From NCBI RefSeq assembly GCF_003700275.1, contig NZ_RBRE01000026.1:1-49156 (forward strand): 49,156 nt of DNA. The letters are read 5' to 3'. Below, in pieces: positions 28,405-34,246 of the stretch. Position numbers and translations under genes: made by a program. Under the pieces are notes generated by a model. That model was not told the origin of the DNA. It did no database searches and saw nothing but the letters and a program-made list of their open reading frames with translations. Within the stretch, counting starts at the first letter, position 1; each line of letters starts with the position of its first letter. This DNA comes from Pseudomonas cichorii (GTDB taxonomy: Bacteria > Pseudomonadota > Gammaproteobacteria > Pseudomonadales > Pseudomonadaceae).

Positions 28405-29901
28405 TCAGGCAGCTTCGTCGTATTGCAGACGGAACTGGTTAAGCAGCGCGAACACCCGCAGACCGTTGATGTAATCCGGTGGGAACATCACGTTCACGCG
28501 GCTCGGGTCCTGGCTGTCGCGCTCCACGATCAGGTGCTGCGCGAACAGCTCGGCGTTTTCGACGTGGCCCTGCTCTTCCAGCCTGGCGTACTGAGCGATC
28601 AGCTCGCCGCGAATGGTGCTCGGGGTCACGATTGGCTGGCCAGCGCCGAAACGGGTGCCATCGTTGGCCAGTTTGTGGCGGCCATACTTGCTGGTGATCA
28701 CGCTTTGCAGGCGGCGAATGATGAAGGCCGACTGGTGCATGGTTTCGCTGTCCAGGTACGAATTGTCAGCCTGGCCATAAGCGTTTTTCTGATAGGTGGT
28801 GATCGAACGCTGAATGCGCACGTAGCCGCCTTCGTAGTACGCGGTGGCGATGCCGTAGCGCAGCAGCGACTCGCGCTCGGTGAGCGTGAAGCGGGCACTG
28901 GCAGGCGCCGGGTCCAGGCCAGGCATGGTGCCGGTCTGGGTCGGACGGCTGGCATCGGCAGAGATGAACACTGCGGTGCGTGCTGCAAGCGCAGCAGCCT
29001 GTACCCAGACTGGCTGCGGAACACCGACTTCCACACCCTGGATGGTCACGTGCTGGTCGTTGCGCAGTTGACCTGCGGCGACCAGCGTACCGACCGTACC
29101 GCGCTTGGCGCTGTAGACATGGCCATACAGTTGCTTGGCCCAGCTCCAGCGACCGGTGCTGTCATCCATGGCCGATTTCCAGGCATCGAGCGTGGTGGTA
29201 TCGGACCATGGCAGGCACAGGAACTCGAAAGGCTCGTCGCCCAGCGCAGCCAGTGCCGCCACTTGATCAGGACTGCCGACACCGCCCGTCATGGCAGTGG
29301 TCACCACGGTCAAACCGGCCGGAGTGACTTCGCCATTGGTTTTACCCAGGCGATTGATTTCCAGCTGGATGTCGTTGCCGCTTTCACCCGTCCATTTGCA
29401 GGACAGCTTCACGACGCCAGCCTCGACCTCGGCCTTGACCGGCAGATCCGGCGTGGCATTGATTTTCACCGACAGCGCGCTGGCCGCCTGGGCTGCGGTC
29501 GAACCATTGACCACAGTCGCCTGCACTCGCACACCGCCGACGTACAGGTTCAGCACGCCCGATTCGCTGGCCGTACCGGAAAGAGTGACGGTTGCAGCGG
29601 ACTTGGCACCTTCGGTGCTGAGCAGCGGCAGACACCAGACTTCACCTGTCGGGTCAGTCTTGCGCCAGGTTTCGTACATCGAGGCCAGCATGGAACCCTG
29701 GCCGCCGATGTTTTTGGCCAGCGCTACGCTGGGCACCAGTACCAGCGAACCGATTTCCGGACCATCGGCATCGTCGTTGACTTGAGCCACGATCAGACGG
29801 CGCATGCTGGCCGAGGCACTGTTGGCTGCAGAGTTGTCCATTTCCGCATAGAACAGCGGGACACGAACATCGGATGGAATGTTATTGAAGCTGATAGCCA
29901 T
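28405..29901 (-). CDS. Contractile tail sheath protein (Mu gp39/gpL-like)
   Basis: 498 aa. The sheath family start SFNNIPSDVRVPLFYAEMDN and the C-terminal domain (YIRV-like VRIQRSITTYQKN, then SKYGRHKLANDGTRFG) are clear. It is the contractile motor of the tailocin. ATG 29901 has GAGGAAG upstream. Its length equals Mu-type sheaths. Confidence 0.94.
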   Translation of the reverse strand: MAISFNNIPSDVRVPLFYAEMDNSAANSASASMRRLIVAQVNDDADGPEIGSLVLVPSVALAKNIGGQGSMLASMYETWRKTDPTGEVWCLPLLSTEGAKSAATVTLSGTASESGVLNLYVGGVRVQATVVNGSTAAQAASALSVKINATPDLPVKAEVEAGVVKLSCKWTGESGNDIQLEINRLGKTNGEVTPAGLTVVTTAMTGGVGSPDQVAALAALGDEPFEFLCLPWSDTTTLDAWKSAMDDSTGRWSWAKQLYGHVYSAKRGTVGTLVAAGQLRNDQHVTIQGVEVGVPQPVWVQAAALAARTAVFISADASRPTQTGTMPGLDPAPASARFTLTERESLLRYGIATAYYEGGYVRIQRSITTYQKNAYGQADNSYLDSETMHQSAFIIRRLQSVITSKYGRHKLANDGTRFGAGQPIVTPSTIRGELIAQYARLEEQGHVENAELFAQHLIVERDSQDPSRVNVMFPPDYINGLRVFALLNQFRLQYDEAA

Positions 29902-29919
29902 TGTTTGGCTTCCTCTTGA

Positions 29920-30105
29920 TTAGGCCGTGACGGCCTGGTTGGTTGGGGATTGCAAGGTTGCAGTGGTGACATCGCCATCGTTGCAGCGGCGCTGCCACCA
30001 TGCGTTGAAGCGGACTTCACGACCTTCGGCCGGCAACAGGTCGCCAGCCTCCGGATCGGGTACAACCCGGCCAGCGGCCGGTACCACAGTGATGCGTTGA
30101 GTCAT
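29920..30105 (-). CDS. DUF2635 family protein (Mu gp38-like)
   Basis: 61 aa. Small Mu-type tail gene between gp37 and the sheath. Pattern VVPAAGRVVPDPEAGDLLPAEGREV and WWQRRCNDGDV matches DUF2635. Overlaps the gp37 gene by 4 bases (ATGA). Biochemical role unknown. Confidence 0.85.
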   Translation of the reverse strand: MTQRITVVPAAGRVVPDPEAGDLLPAEGREVRFNAWWQRRCNDGDVTTATLQSPTNQAVTA

Positions 30106-30692
30106 GGTGTTACGTCTCCTGAGAACTTCATTTCGATACGTCCATCGGGGCCGGGAGATTTCAGATTCGGATCTGCCGGATCAATACAGTCCATGTCGAA
30201 GGTCACGCCGGTGAAACCCGGCAGACCATCCAGATACGCCTCATGCCAGGTTTCGGCAGGCTGATCGGATGTGTTGCGGCCCAGTTGAAACTCGGCCGCG
30301 AAACCAAAGCGCCAGGCCACTTGCGCAGTGCCGGCCTGGAGCAATGCACCGCCGGTGTATTCCATCGGCTCGTAATCGCTGCCGGCATTCCAGCCGACCA
30401 GCGCACGCCAGAGTTCCGCACGCACGGCATGCAGTTGTTCACTTGCCACCTGACCGCCTTCGTCGTTACCGGCGAGCACCACGACCACGTCAATCCGGTC
30501 GGTGATGTTCTGGCGAACCACGTTGGTCAGGTCATTGGCGGTTGCCGAATCCCCCGTGGCAATCACGTAGGCAGCGGGGTAACCGGACGTCGTGCTGTTC
30601 ACCACAGCGTTCCAATAGATGCCGGGGCTGATTCGTCCGGCAAAGGTCGGGCATGTCGCCTGCAGATGGGCAACGATCGGGGTTATCTTCAT
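30102..30692 (-). CDS. Mu gp37-like tail completion protein
   Basis: 196 aa. Matches the Mu gp37 type: start ITPIVAHLQATCPTFAGRISPGIYW, then AAYVIATGDSATANDL and a C-terminal LKSPGPDGRIEMK. Mu gp37 is essential for tail and may act at the tail end. ATG 30692 is chosen; a TTG 11 codons upstream lacks support. Shine-Dalgarno is weak. Confidence 0.75.
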   Translation of the reverse strand: MKITPIVAHLQATCPTFAGRISPGIYWNAVVNSTTSGYPAAYVIATGDSATANDLTNVVRQNITDRIDVVVVLAGNDEGGQVASEQLHAVRAELWRALVGWNAGSDYEPMEYTGGALLQAGTAQVAWRFGFAAEFQLGRNTSDQPAETWHEAYLDGLPGFTGVTFDMDCIDPADPNLKSPGPDGRIEMKFSGDVTP

Positions 30693-30724
30693 GAGTAAAT
30701 CCAGAGGTGTCGGATATCGATCCA

Positions 30725-30748
30725 ATGCGCCTGTAAAACGCGGCGCAT
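30725..30748. repeat. Stem-loop in the 30.7-kb gap
   Basis: ATGCGCC (30725-30731) and GGCGCAT (30742-30748) form a 7-bp stem with a 10-nt loop. There is no T-run, so it is not a standard terminator. Could stabilise or pause the tail transcript. Confidence 0.4.
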
Positions 30749-30800
30749 GACATGTATTGCGAACGGCTCAGCCAATGGGGAGCCGCCAGCAGCAGGTGAG

Positions 30801-31139
30801 CTACTGTCTGGCCTTGCTCAAGGCCGCATCGGCCTTGTCAGCCGCACGACTCGCCGTGTTCGCGGCTTCGGTCGCCGCGGATGCCGCACTTTCCGCCTTG
30901 TCTACTGCCTGAGTCGCGCTTTGCGCCAGCTTCACCAGACTGAGGTCGCGCTTGCCCATCGCGGCGTCGTAGGCCCGACGCACCTCGGCCAGTTGCTGGG
31001 TGTGCTCGGAGTTGGCCGACCACTGCCCGGCCTGAAAACCCAGAGTCAGACTGCCCGCCGTCAACAGCGCGGCAATCACCCAGATTTCTACCCGGCGCCA
31101 CCAGTGGCGAGCGATAAAGTTAATTGCGCATCTGTCCAT
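30801..31139 (-). CDS. Small membrane protein, possible holin or lysis factor
   Basis: 112 aa. One membrane helix (residues ~18-36, IWVIAALLTAGSLTLGFQAG) is followed by an Ala-rich coiled-coil (SATQAVDKAESAASAATEAA). It sits at the 5' end of the tail operon and overlaps the DUF2730 gene by about 20 bases. A holin/pinholin or a membrane partner for the endolysin is possible; a phage-lysis role is inference. Confidence 0.5.
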   Translation of the reverse strand: MDRCAINFIARHWWRRVEIWVIAALLTAGSLTLGFQAGQWSANSEHTQQLAEVRRAYDAAMGKRDLSLVKLAQSATQAVDKAESAASAATEAANTASRAADKADAALSKARQ

Positions 31140-31509
31140 CCTTGGAACCTCCTAGTTGAGAGCGAAGCCGGGCAATTTCGGCGCTTTGCGTGGTCACCTT
31201 GTCAGTGAGTTGAGCGATCTGATTGGTGAGGACTTCAACCTTGCCCTCCATGCGGCCAACCGCAGCGGCCAGTTCGTTGCGCTCCCTGGCAAACTGATCA
31301 GCCCGGGCCTCTGCTTCCTTGCGAGCCTCGCGCTCGGAGTCGAGCAATTCATTAAGGCGTCTTACCGTGCCGATATCGGCGTTATCCATTGCCCGGTCAG
31401 CTGCGTCTCTTGAGAGAAACTTGCGCAGCCAGAGAAAGCCGCCAAGCAAGATGGTGCCGGTCCCGCCCAGCCAGGTAGCTGTGCCTGGGCCGAGGTCAGT
31501 TGGGTCCAT
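31120..31509 (-). CDS. DUF2730-like membrane/coiled-coil protein, first tail-operon gene
   Basis: 129 aa. One membrane helix (WLGGTGTILLGGFLWLRKFL) is followed by a coiled-coil, including ARADQFARERNEL and LTNQIAQLTDKV. It resembles DUF2730 proteins of Mu-type phages. ATG 31509 has GGAG upstream and was preferred to the longer frame because upstream residues are non-conserved and the terminator region lies within it. Only 14 bp separate this start from the T-run of a terminator. Confidence 0.6.
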   Translation of the reverse strand: MDPTDLGPGTATWLGGTGTILLGGFLWLRKFLSRDAADRAMDNADIGTVRRLNELLDSEREARKEAEARADQFARERNELAAAVGRMEGKVEVLTNQIAQLTDKVTTQSAEIARLRSQLGGSKDGQMRN

Positions 31510-31523
31510 CGGTACTCCGAGAA

Positions 31524-31548
31524 TAAAAAAGGCCGCCCTCAGGCGACC
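31524..31548 (-). terminator. Second of two tandem terminators before the tail operon
   Basis: On the minus strand GGTCGCC and GGCGGCC (7-bp stem with one G-T pair, 4-nt loop) are followed by TTTTTTA (31524-31530). The T-run ends 14 bp before the first tail gene's ATG at 31509, so no ordinary promoter can fit between. Confidence 0.75.
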
Positions 31549-31566
31549 AAAAGAACTTGGGAAAGA

Positions 31567-31588
31567 AAACCCCGCCGGGGCGGGGTTT
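31567..31588 (-). terminator. First of two tandem terminators before the tail operon
   Basis: AAACCCCGCC and GGCGGGGTTT form a 10-bp inverted repeat with a 2-nt centre (so the real loop uses inner bases). On the minus strand a TTTTCTTTC tract follows. It can act on the operon strand and would end a transcript coming from the Q-like gene or the operon promoter. Confidence 0.72.
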
Positions 31589-31726
31589 ACTAACGGCCAG
31601 AAACTGGCGGGATGTGGTTGTGAAGTACGTTCCGGGTTGTTGTCCCCAGACGCAAATCGCATATCGTGGTGCCTTTGTACCCCTGTTCGGAAAGGACGAA
31701 AAGGGCCTTTTTGGGGGTGGGTCGAG

Positions 31727-31770
31727 TTCGACCGGACTTCAACCGGAGTTCGACCACGCTTCGACAATCA
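31727..31770 (-). promoter_or_regulatory. 11-bp tandem repeat array, possible PrtN (P-box-like) site
   Basis: Four consecutive 11-bp units start with TTCGAC, TTCAAC, TTCGAC, TTCGAC on the plus strand; read on the operon strand they end in GGTCGAA, GGTTGAA, GGTCGAA and TGTCGAA. The helical spacing and position upstream of the tail operon resemble the PrtN P-box arrays of pyocin genes, though the exact motif differs. Confidence 0.5.
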
Positions 31771-31836
31771 GGCCGGATAAACGGTAAAAAACGTTGCTCG
31801 TTGTGGTGTGGTTTCAGGGTAGAGACAGGGTGTTCC

Positions 31837-31899
31837 TTCGCGTATGAATCCGCTCCCACCCGAGTCTGAGCAGGCAGGTAAGCGGGTTCATCCGCGAAA
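31837..31899. repeat. REP-like palindrome pair
   Basis: TTCGCGTATGAATCCGCTCC at 31837-31856 and AGCGGGTTCATCCGCGAAAA at 31880-31899 face each other. They match the GCGAATTCATTCGC-type family found elsewhere in the window. Confidence 0.7.
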
Positions 31900-32014
31900 A
31901 CGGTTCAACACTGAGAGGAGAGAGGGAACCAGGTCCCTCTAGGTAATGCGCAATTCAGGAAGGGTTATGCAGGCATGCCAGAGCGGCAAGTAAACAGAAG
32001 GGCTTGGAGGACGC

Positions 32015-32449
32015 TCAAGAAGCCTGAAGCTTGTGCTTGCTACTGCGGCTTGCACTACGTGCCGCCAGAATCGACAAAACCTGCTGATGCAGTTTTTCCA
32101 CCCAGTTGCGGTAAGTCCTGTCGGCGCCTTCATTGATGCCGAGCAAACGCATCTGTTCACGGGCGGGCAATAAATCGACGTAACGGTACTGCGCCAGTTT
32201 CGCCAGCTCGGGACCTCTGCCCTTGGCCGGACCACGAGACAGTTCGGCGACGGCTGCCTCGACTTCGCTACCGATGTAATCCATACCGCTGCCATTACCA
32301 ACCAGGGCTCTGGAGCCCGGCGTGCGACGCGGGATATAAGCGCCCCACTCCATGATGCCGGCCATGGGGCTGCTCAACCCGCCACCCAGACCCAGGCGCA
32401 TCCGCTGCTCGCCCCAATTGGTCATCACTGCTTCAACTTCATCGATCAT
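32015..32449 (-). CDS. Putative antiterminator Q-like protein
   Basis: 144 aa. Resembles the Phage_antitermQ type: N-terminal VEAVMTNWGEQR, then SPMAGIMEWGAYIPRRTPGS near 27-46, a helical YIGSEVEAAVAEL, LAQYRYVDLLPAREQ, and a C-terminal helix-turn-helix-like region. AGGAGGGG lies upstream and a LexA box lies 32 bp beyond. Tandem terminators stand between this gene and the tail operon, the arrangement in which a Q protein works. Activity not proven. Confidence 0.55.
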   Translation of the reverse strand: MIDEVEAVMTNWGEQRMRLGLGGGLSSPMAGIMEWGAYIPRRTPGSRALVGNGSGMDYIGSEVEAAVAELSRGPAKGRGPELAKLAQYRYVDLLPAREQMRLLGINEGADRTYRNWVEKLHQQVLSILAARSASRSSKHKLQAS

Positions 32450-32480
32450 TTTCCCCTCCTTGCTGAAAGGAACCGTTTAT

Positions 32481-32496
32481 CTGTATGTATAAACAG
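32481..32496. promoter_or_regulatory. LexA box of the Q-like gene
   Basis: CTGTATGTATAAACAG fits the LexA rule CTGT-N8-ACAG. It lies in the divergent interval between the Q-like gene (start 32449, minus) and prtR (start 32583, plus), closer to the Q-like gene. Confidence 0.7.
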
Positions 32497-32499
32497 TTA

Positions 32500-32514
32500 A
32501 ATACATTTTGTATC
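32500..32514. promoter_or_regulatory. Possible PrtR operator near prtR
   Basis: AATACATTTTGTATC is an imperfect palindrome of the AATAC-N5-GTATT type, the same as the three sites upstream of prtN. It lies just upstream of prtR and could mediate its autoregulation or act on the Q-like promoter. Confidence 0.5.
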
Positions 32515-32582
32515 TTAATTCCACCACAACCCGCTACACTGTGTCGATTGTCGAACCCCTTACAGGCTGTAGTATTTCGCGC

Positions 32583-33227
32583 ATGAAGAAATGGTATGAA
32601 ATCGCCAGGCAAGCCATGGACAACCAGTCGATCAGCCAGGAAGAGATGGCTGAACGAATGGGTGTGACTCCTGGTGCCGTAGGGCATTGGCTAAACGGCA
32701 AGCGCGAACCGAAAGTCGACGTTATCAACCGGTTTCTGGACGAATTGGGCCTGCCCATTCTGGAAACTTCGCTCCCCGCCTCCGAGCCGGGGCAGCAGAA
32801 TGTTGCGCCCACAGTTCAACCTTCGCGCTTCTATCGCTATCCGGTGATCAGTTGGGTAGAGGCTGGCGGCTGGAGCGAAGCCGTCGAACCTTATCCGGCG
32901 GGCTATTCGGACACCTTTGAACTCACTGACTACAAAGCCAAAGGCCGTGCGTTCTGGCTGGTGGTGCGTGGTGACTCGATGACTGCCACGGCAGGCCAGA
33001 GCATTCCGGAAGGCATGCTGATTCTGGTCGATACCGGAATCGAGCCGACTCCCGGCAAGCTGGTGATTGCCAGGCTTCCAGAGAGCAACGAAGCCACCTT
33101 CAAGAAGCTGGTCGAGGATGCAGGGCGTTATTTTCTGAAGCCGCTGAACCCAGCGTACCCAACCATCCCCATCACTGAAAACTGCAAACTGATCGGCGTC
33201 ATCAGGCAGATGACCATGCGGCTCTAG
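32583..33227 (+). CDS. prtR: PrtR-like tailocin repressor (S24 peptidase)
   Basis: 214 aa. An N-terminal helix-turn-helix (SQEEMAERMGVTPGAVGHWL, residues ~18-37) is followed by the LexA/CI-type autoprotease: cleavage site Ala94-Gly95 in WVEAGG, Ser132 in RGDSMT and Lys174 in ATFKKL. It should cleave itself on RecA activation. ATG 32583 is the only well-placed start; upstream frame is non-conserved. Homologous to PrtR of P. aeruginosa pyocins by domain plan and position. Confidence 0.87.
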   Translation: MKKWYEIARQAMDNQSISQEEMAERMGVTPGAVGHWLNGKREPKVDVINRFLDELGLPILETSLPASEPGQQNVAPTVQPSRFYRYPVISWVEAGGWSEAVEPYPAGYSDTFELTDYKAKGRAFWLVVRGDSMTATAGQSIPEGMLILVDTGIEPTPGKLVIARLPESNEATFKKLVEDAGRYFLKPLNPAYPTIPITENCKLIGVIRQMTMRL

Positions 33228-33245
33228 CTCAATTCTTTCAGGCAG

Positions 33246-33270
33246 AAAGCCCCGAATTTTTCGGGGCTTT
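33246..33270 (+). terminator. Terminator after prtR
   Basis: AAAGCCCCGAA / TTCGGGGCTTT (11-bp stem, 3-nt loop) followed by TTTTG. It ends the prtR transcript before the LexA-controlled DUF1654 gene. Confidence 0.88.
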
Positions 33271-33351
33271 TTTGTTTTCGCCATCCTTGACCTTCGCTCT
33301 TCGTGCAAGCCGGACACATTTCACGGTTGCGTAGGAAAAAGACCTGAATTA

Positions 33352-33367
33352 CTGTATGCACATACAG
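33352..33367 (+). promoter_or_regulatory. Consensus LexA box of the DUF1654 gene
   Basis: CTGTATGCACATACAG matches the gamma-proteobacterial LexA consensus; the 8-bp arms ACTGTATG/CATACAGT (33351-33368) pair perfectly. It lies 17 bp before the gene start, covering the likely -10 region. Confidence 0.88.
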
Positions 33368-33384
33368 TAAAAAGGAATTGCAGC

Positions 33385-33651
33385 ATGTCTGTCTGGATAC
33401 CTGATATTTCGCAGCACGATGCCTATCTGGCATTGGCGCAACGTATTCAAGCACTCATCACCAGCGACCGGGCGCAGATCGAGCACCAGGTATCCATACA
33501 CCGGGAACCCGGCGAATCACTCCTGCATTGGGAGCAGATCGTTGAAGAACTCATGGAGGCCGAAGGTGTCAGCGTCACCCGTGACAGCGCAGATGCAATC
33601 CATCTTGCCTGGTATGTGGAGTCCGAAGACGATGAAAAATACAAATCGTAG
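33385..33651 (+). CDS. DUF1654-like protein, SOS-controlled
   Basis: 88 aa, small and acidic. Pattern DAYLALAQRIQALITSDRAQ, VSIHREPGESLLHWEQIVEE and EGVSVT fits the Pseudomonas DUF1654 family, often found under LexA control. It has a LexA box 17 bp upstream and AAAAGGAA as Shine-Dalgarno. Function unknown; its 3' end overlaps the first PrtR operator candidate. Confidence 0.7.
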   Translation: MSVWIPDISQHDAYLALAQRIQALITSDRAQIEHQVSIHREPGESLLHWEQIVEELMEAEGVSVTRDSADAIHLAWYVESEDDEKYKS

Positions 33652-33696
33652 CTTAAAATACAAAACGTATTGCATGACCGAAATACATATCGTATT
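33638..33696. promoter_or_regulatory. Three operator-like palindromes at the prtN promoter
   Basis: AATACAAATCGTAGC (33638-33652), AATACAAAACGTATT (33657-33671) and AATACATATCGTATT (33682-33696) share AATAC-N5-GTATT. The second and third overlap a possible prtN promoter, TTGCAT (33670-33675), 17 bp, TATTGT (33693-33698). This fits cooperative binding by a CI-type repressor such as PrtR. Confidence 0.65.
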
Positions 33697-33779
33697 GTTG
33701 CTCCACGTCTCACCTCACAGATGAACACGCCATACAGCAACACCGTTCAGTAGCGGATGGCCCTGGGAAGGAGACGGAT

Positions 33780-33809
33780 ATGACCCAGACCTTTATCCAC
33801 AGGGAGTAA
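33780..33809 (+). CDS. Nine-codon leader ORF ahead of prtN
   Basis: A strong Shine-Dalgarno GAAGGAG precedes ATG 33780, encoding MTQTFIHRE and stopping at 33809, inside the prtN ribosome-binding site (GGGAG) and 5 bp before the prtN start. This could couple translation of prtN to the leader. No homologue is recognisable in so short a peptide. Confidence 0.4.
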   Translation: MTQTFIHRE

Positions 33810-33814
33810 CCTAC

Positions 33815-34057
33815 ATGAGCAATACTCTGGATCTGCTTCGCAAGGAATTCGCCACCCCATGCCCGACACTCAGCGCGGTCAGGGAGCGGTATTTCTCGCA
33901 CATCTCGAATGATCGCAATCTCCTGCGCAAGATCAACGCCGGGCGCATCGCCCTGAAAGTCAACCGCACAGGAGGCACCCGCCAGGGGCATCCCTTTGTG
34001 TATCTGCATGAACTGGCTACCTATCTGGATGCAATCGCCCAGAACCAGGCCGCGTGA
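33815..34057 (+). CDS. prtN: PrtN-like tailocin activator
   Basis: 80 aa. Fits the pyocin activator PrtN family by length and pattern: N-terminal helix, then a DNA-binding-like NDRNLLRKINAGRIALKV and C-terminal HPFVYLHELATYLD. ATG 33815 has GGGAG upstream. In P. aeruginosa PrtN switches on pyocin genes after PrtR is cleaved. Target here may be the 11-bp array at 31727. Confidence 0.72.
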   Translation: MSNTLDLLRKEFATPCPTLSAVRERYFSHISNDRNLLRKINAGRIALKVNRTGGTRQGHPFVYLHELATYLDAIAQNQAA

Positions 34058-34068
34058 CCGGGCGGGAA

Positions 34069-34093
34069 CTGCCAGCCTCACCGGGGCTGGCAG
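34069..34093. terminator. Stem-loop after prtN
   Basis: CTGCCAGCC / GGCTGGCAG (9-bp stem, 7-nt loop) lies just after the prtN stop. No T-run follows, so it may be a weak or Rho-aided terminator. Confidence 0.5.
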
Positions 34094-34246
34094 AAGACTT
34101 CACACTGTAAACGTTCACATACGGATCTATTGATCCTGTTGATAAGTTCTACCACCGCCCGGCAGTAAGTCCTTTTAGTTCTGGCAGTAATGGGGATGCT
34201 TGCTAGGGTCCCTACAGTGACAAAACAATAAAAAAGGGCTTTTTCC

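Larger units (their letters stand above)
31510..32014. other. Control region ahead of the tail operon
   Basis: About 505 bp without a gene. On the minus (operon) strand it holds, from upstream: a REP-like pair (31837-31899), an 11-bp repeat array (31727-31770), and two tandem terminators (31567-31588 and 31524-31548). I could not identify a single convincing -10/-35 pair; TACAAA (rc of 31674-31679) is a weak -10 candidate. Confidence 0.6.

Noticed and set aside
28390..29919. 509-codon open frame antisense to the sheath gene
   Set aside because: The sheath gene on the minus strand has clear family patterns; the antisense frame has none.
31691..31715. Possible third terminator (AAAGG...CCTTT) in the control region
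   Set aside because: The stem is only about 5 bp and the loop is large; too weak to call.
31727..31770. CRISPR-like short repeat array
   Set aside because: Units are 11 bp and directly adjacent with no spacers, and no cas genes are present; a protein-binding array is far more likely.
31590..31859. Open frame of 89 codons in the control region
   Set aside because: It runs through the repeat array, has no family signal, and its start lacks a good ribosome-binding site; the region looks regulatory.
33721..33753. Ten-codon ORF MNTPYSNTVQ upstream of prtN
   Set aside because: It lacks a Shine-Dalgarno, unlike the nine-codon ORF at 33780.
15495..34093. Complete Mu-like prophage
   Set aside because: No transposase, integrase, capsid, portal or terminase gene is visible, and the host operon is orderly around it.
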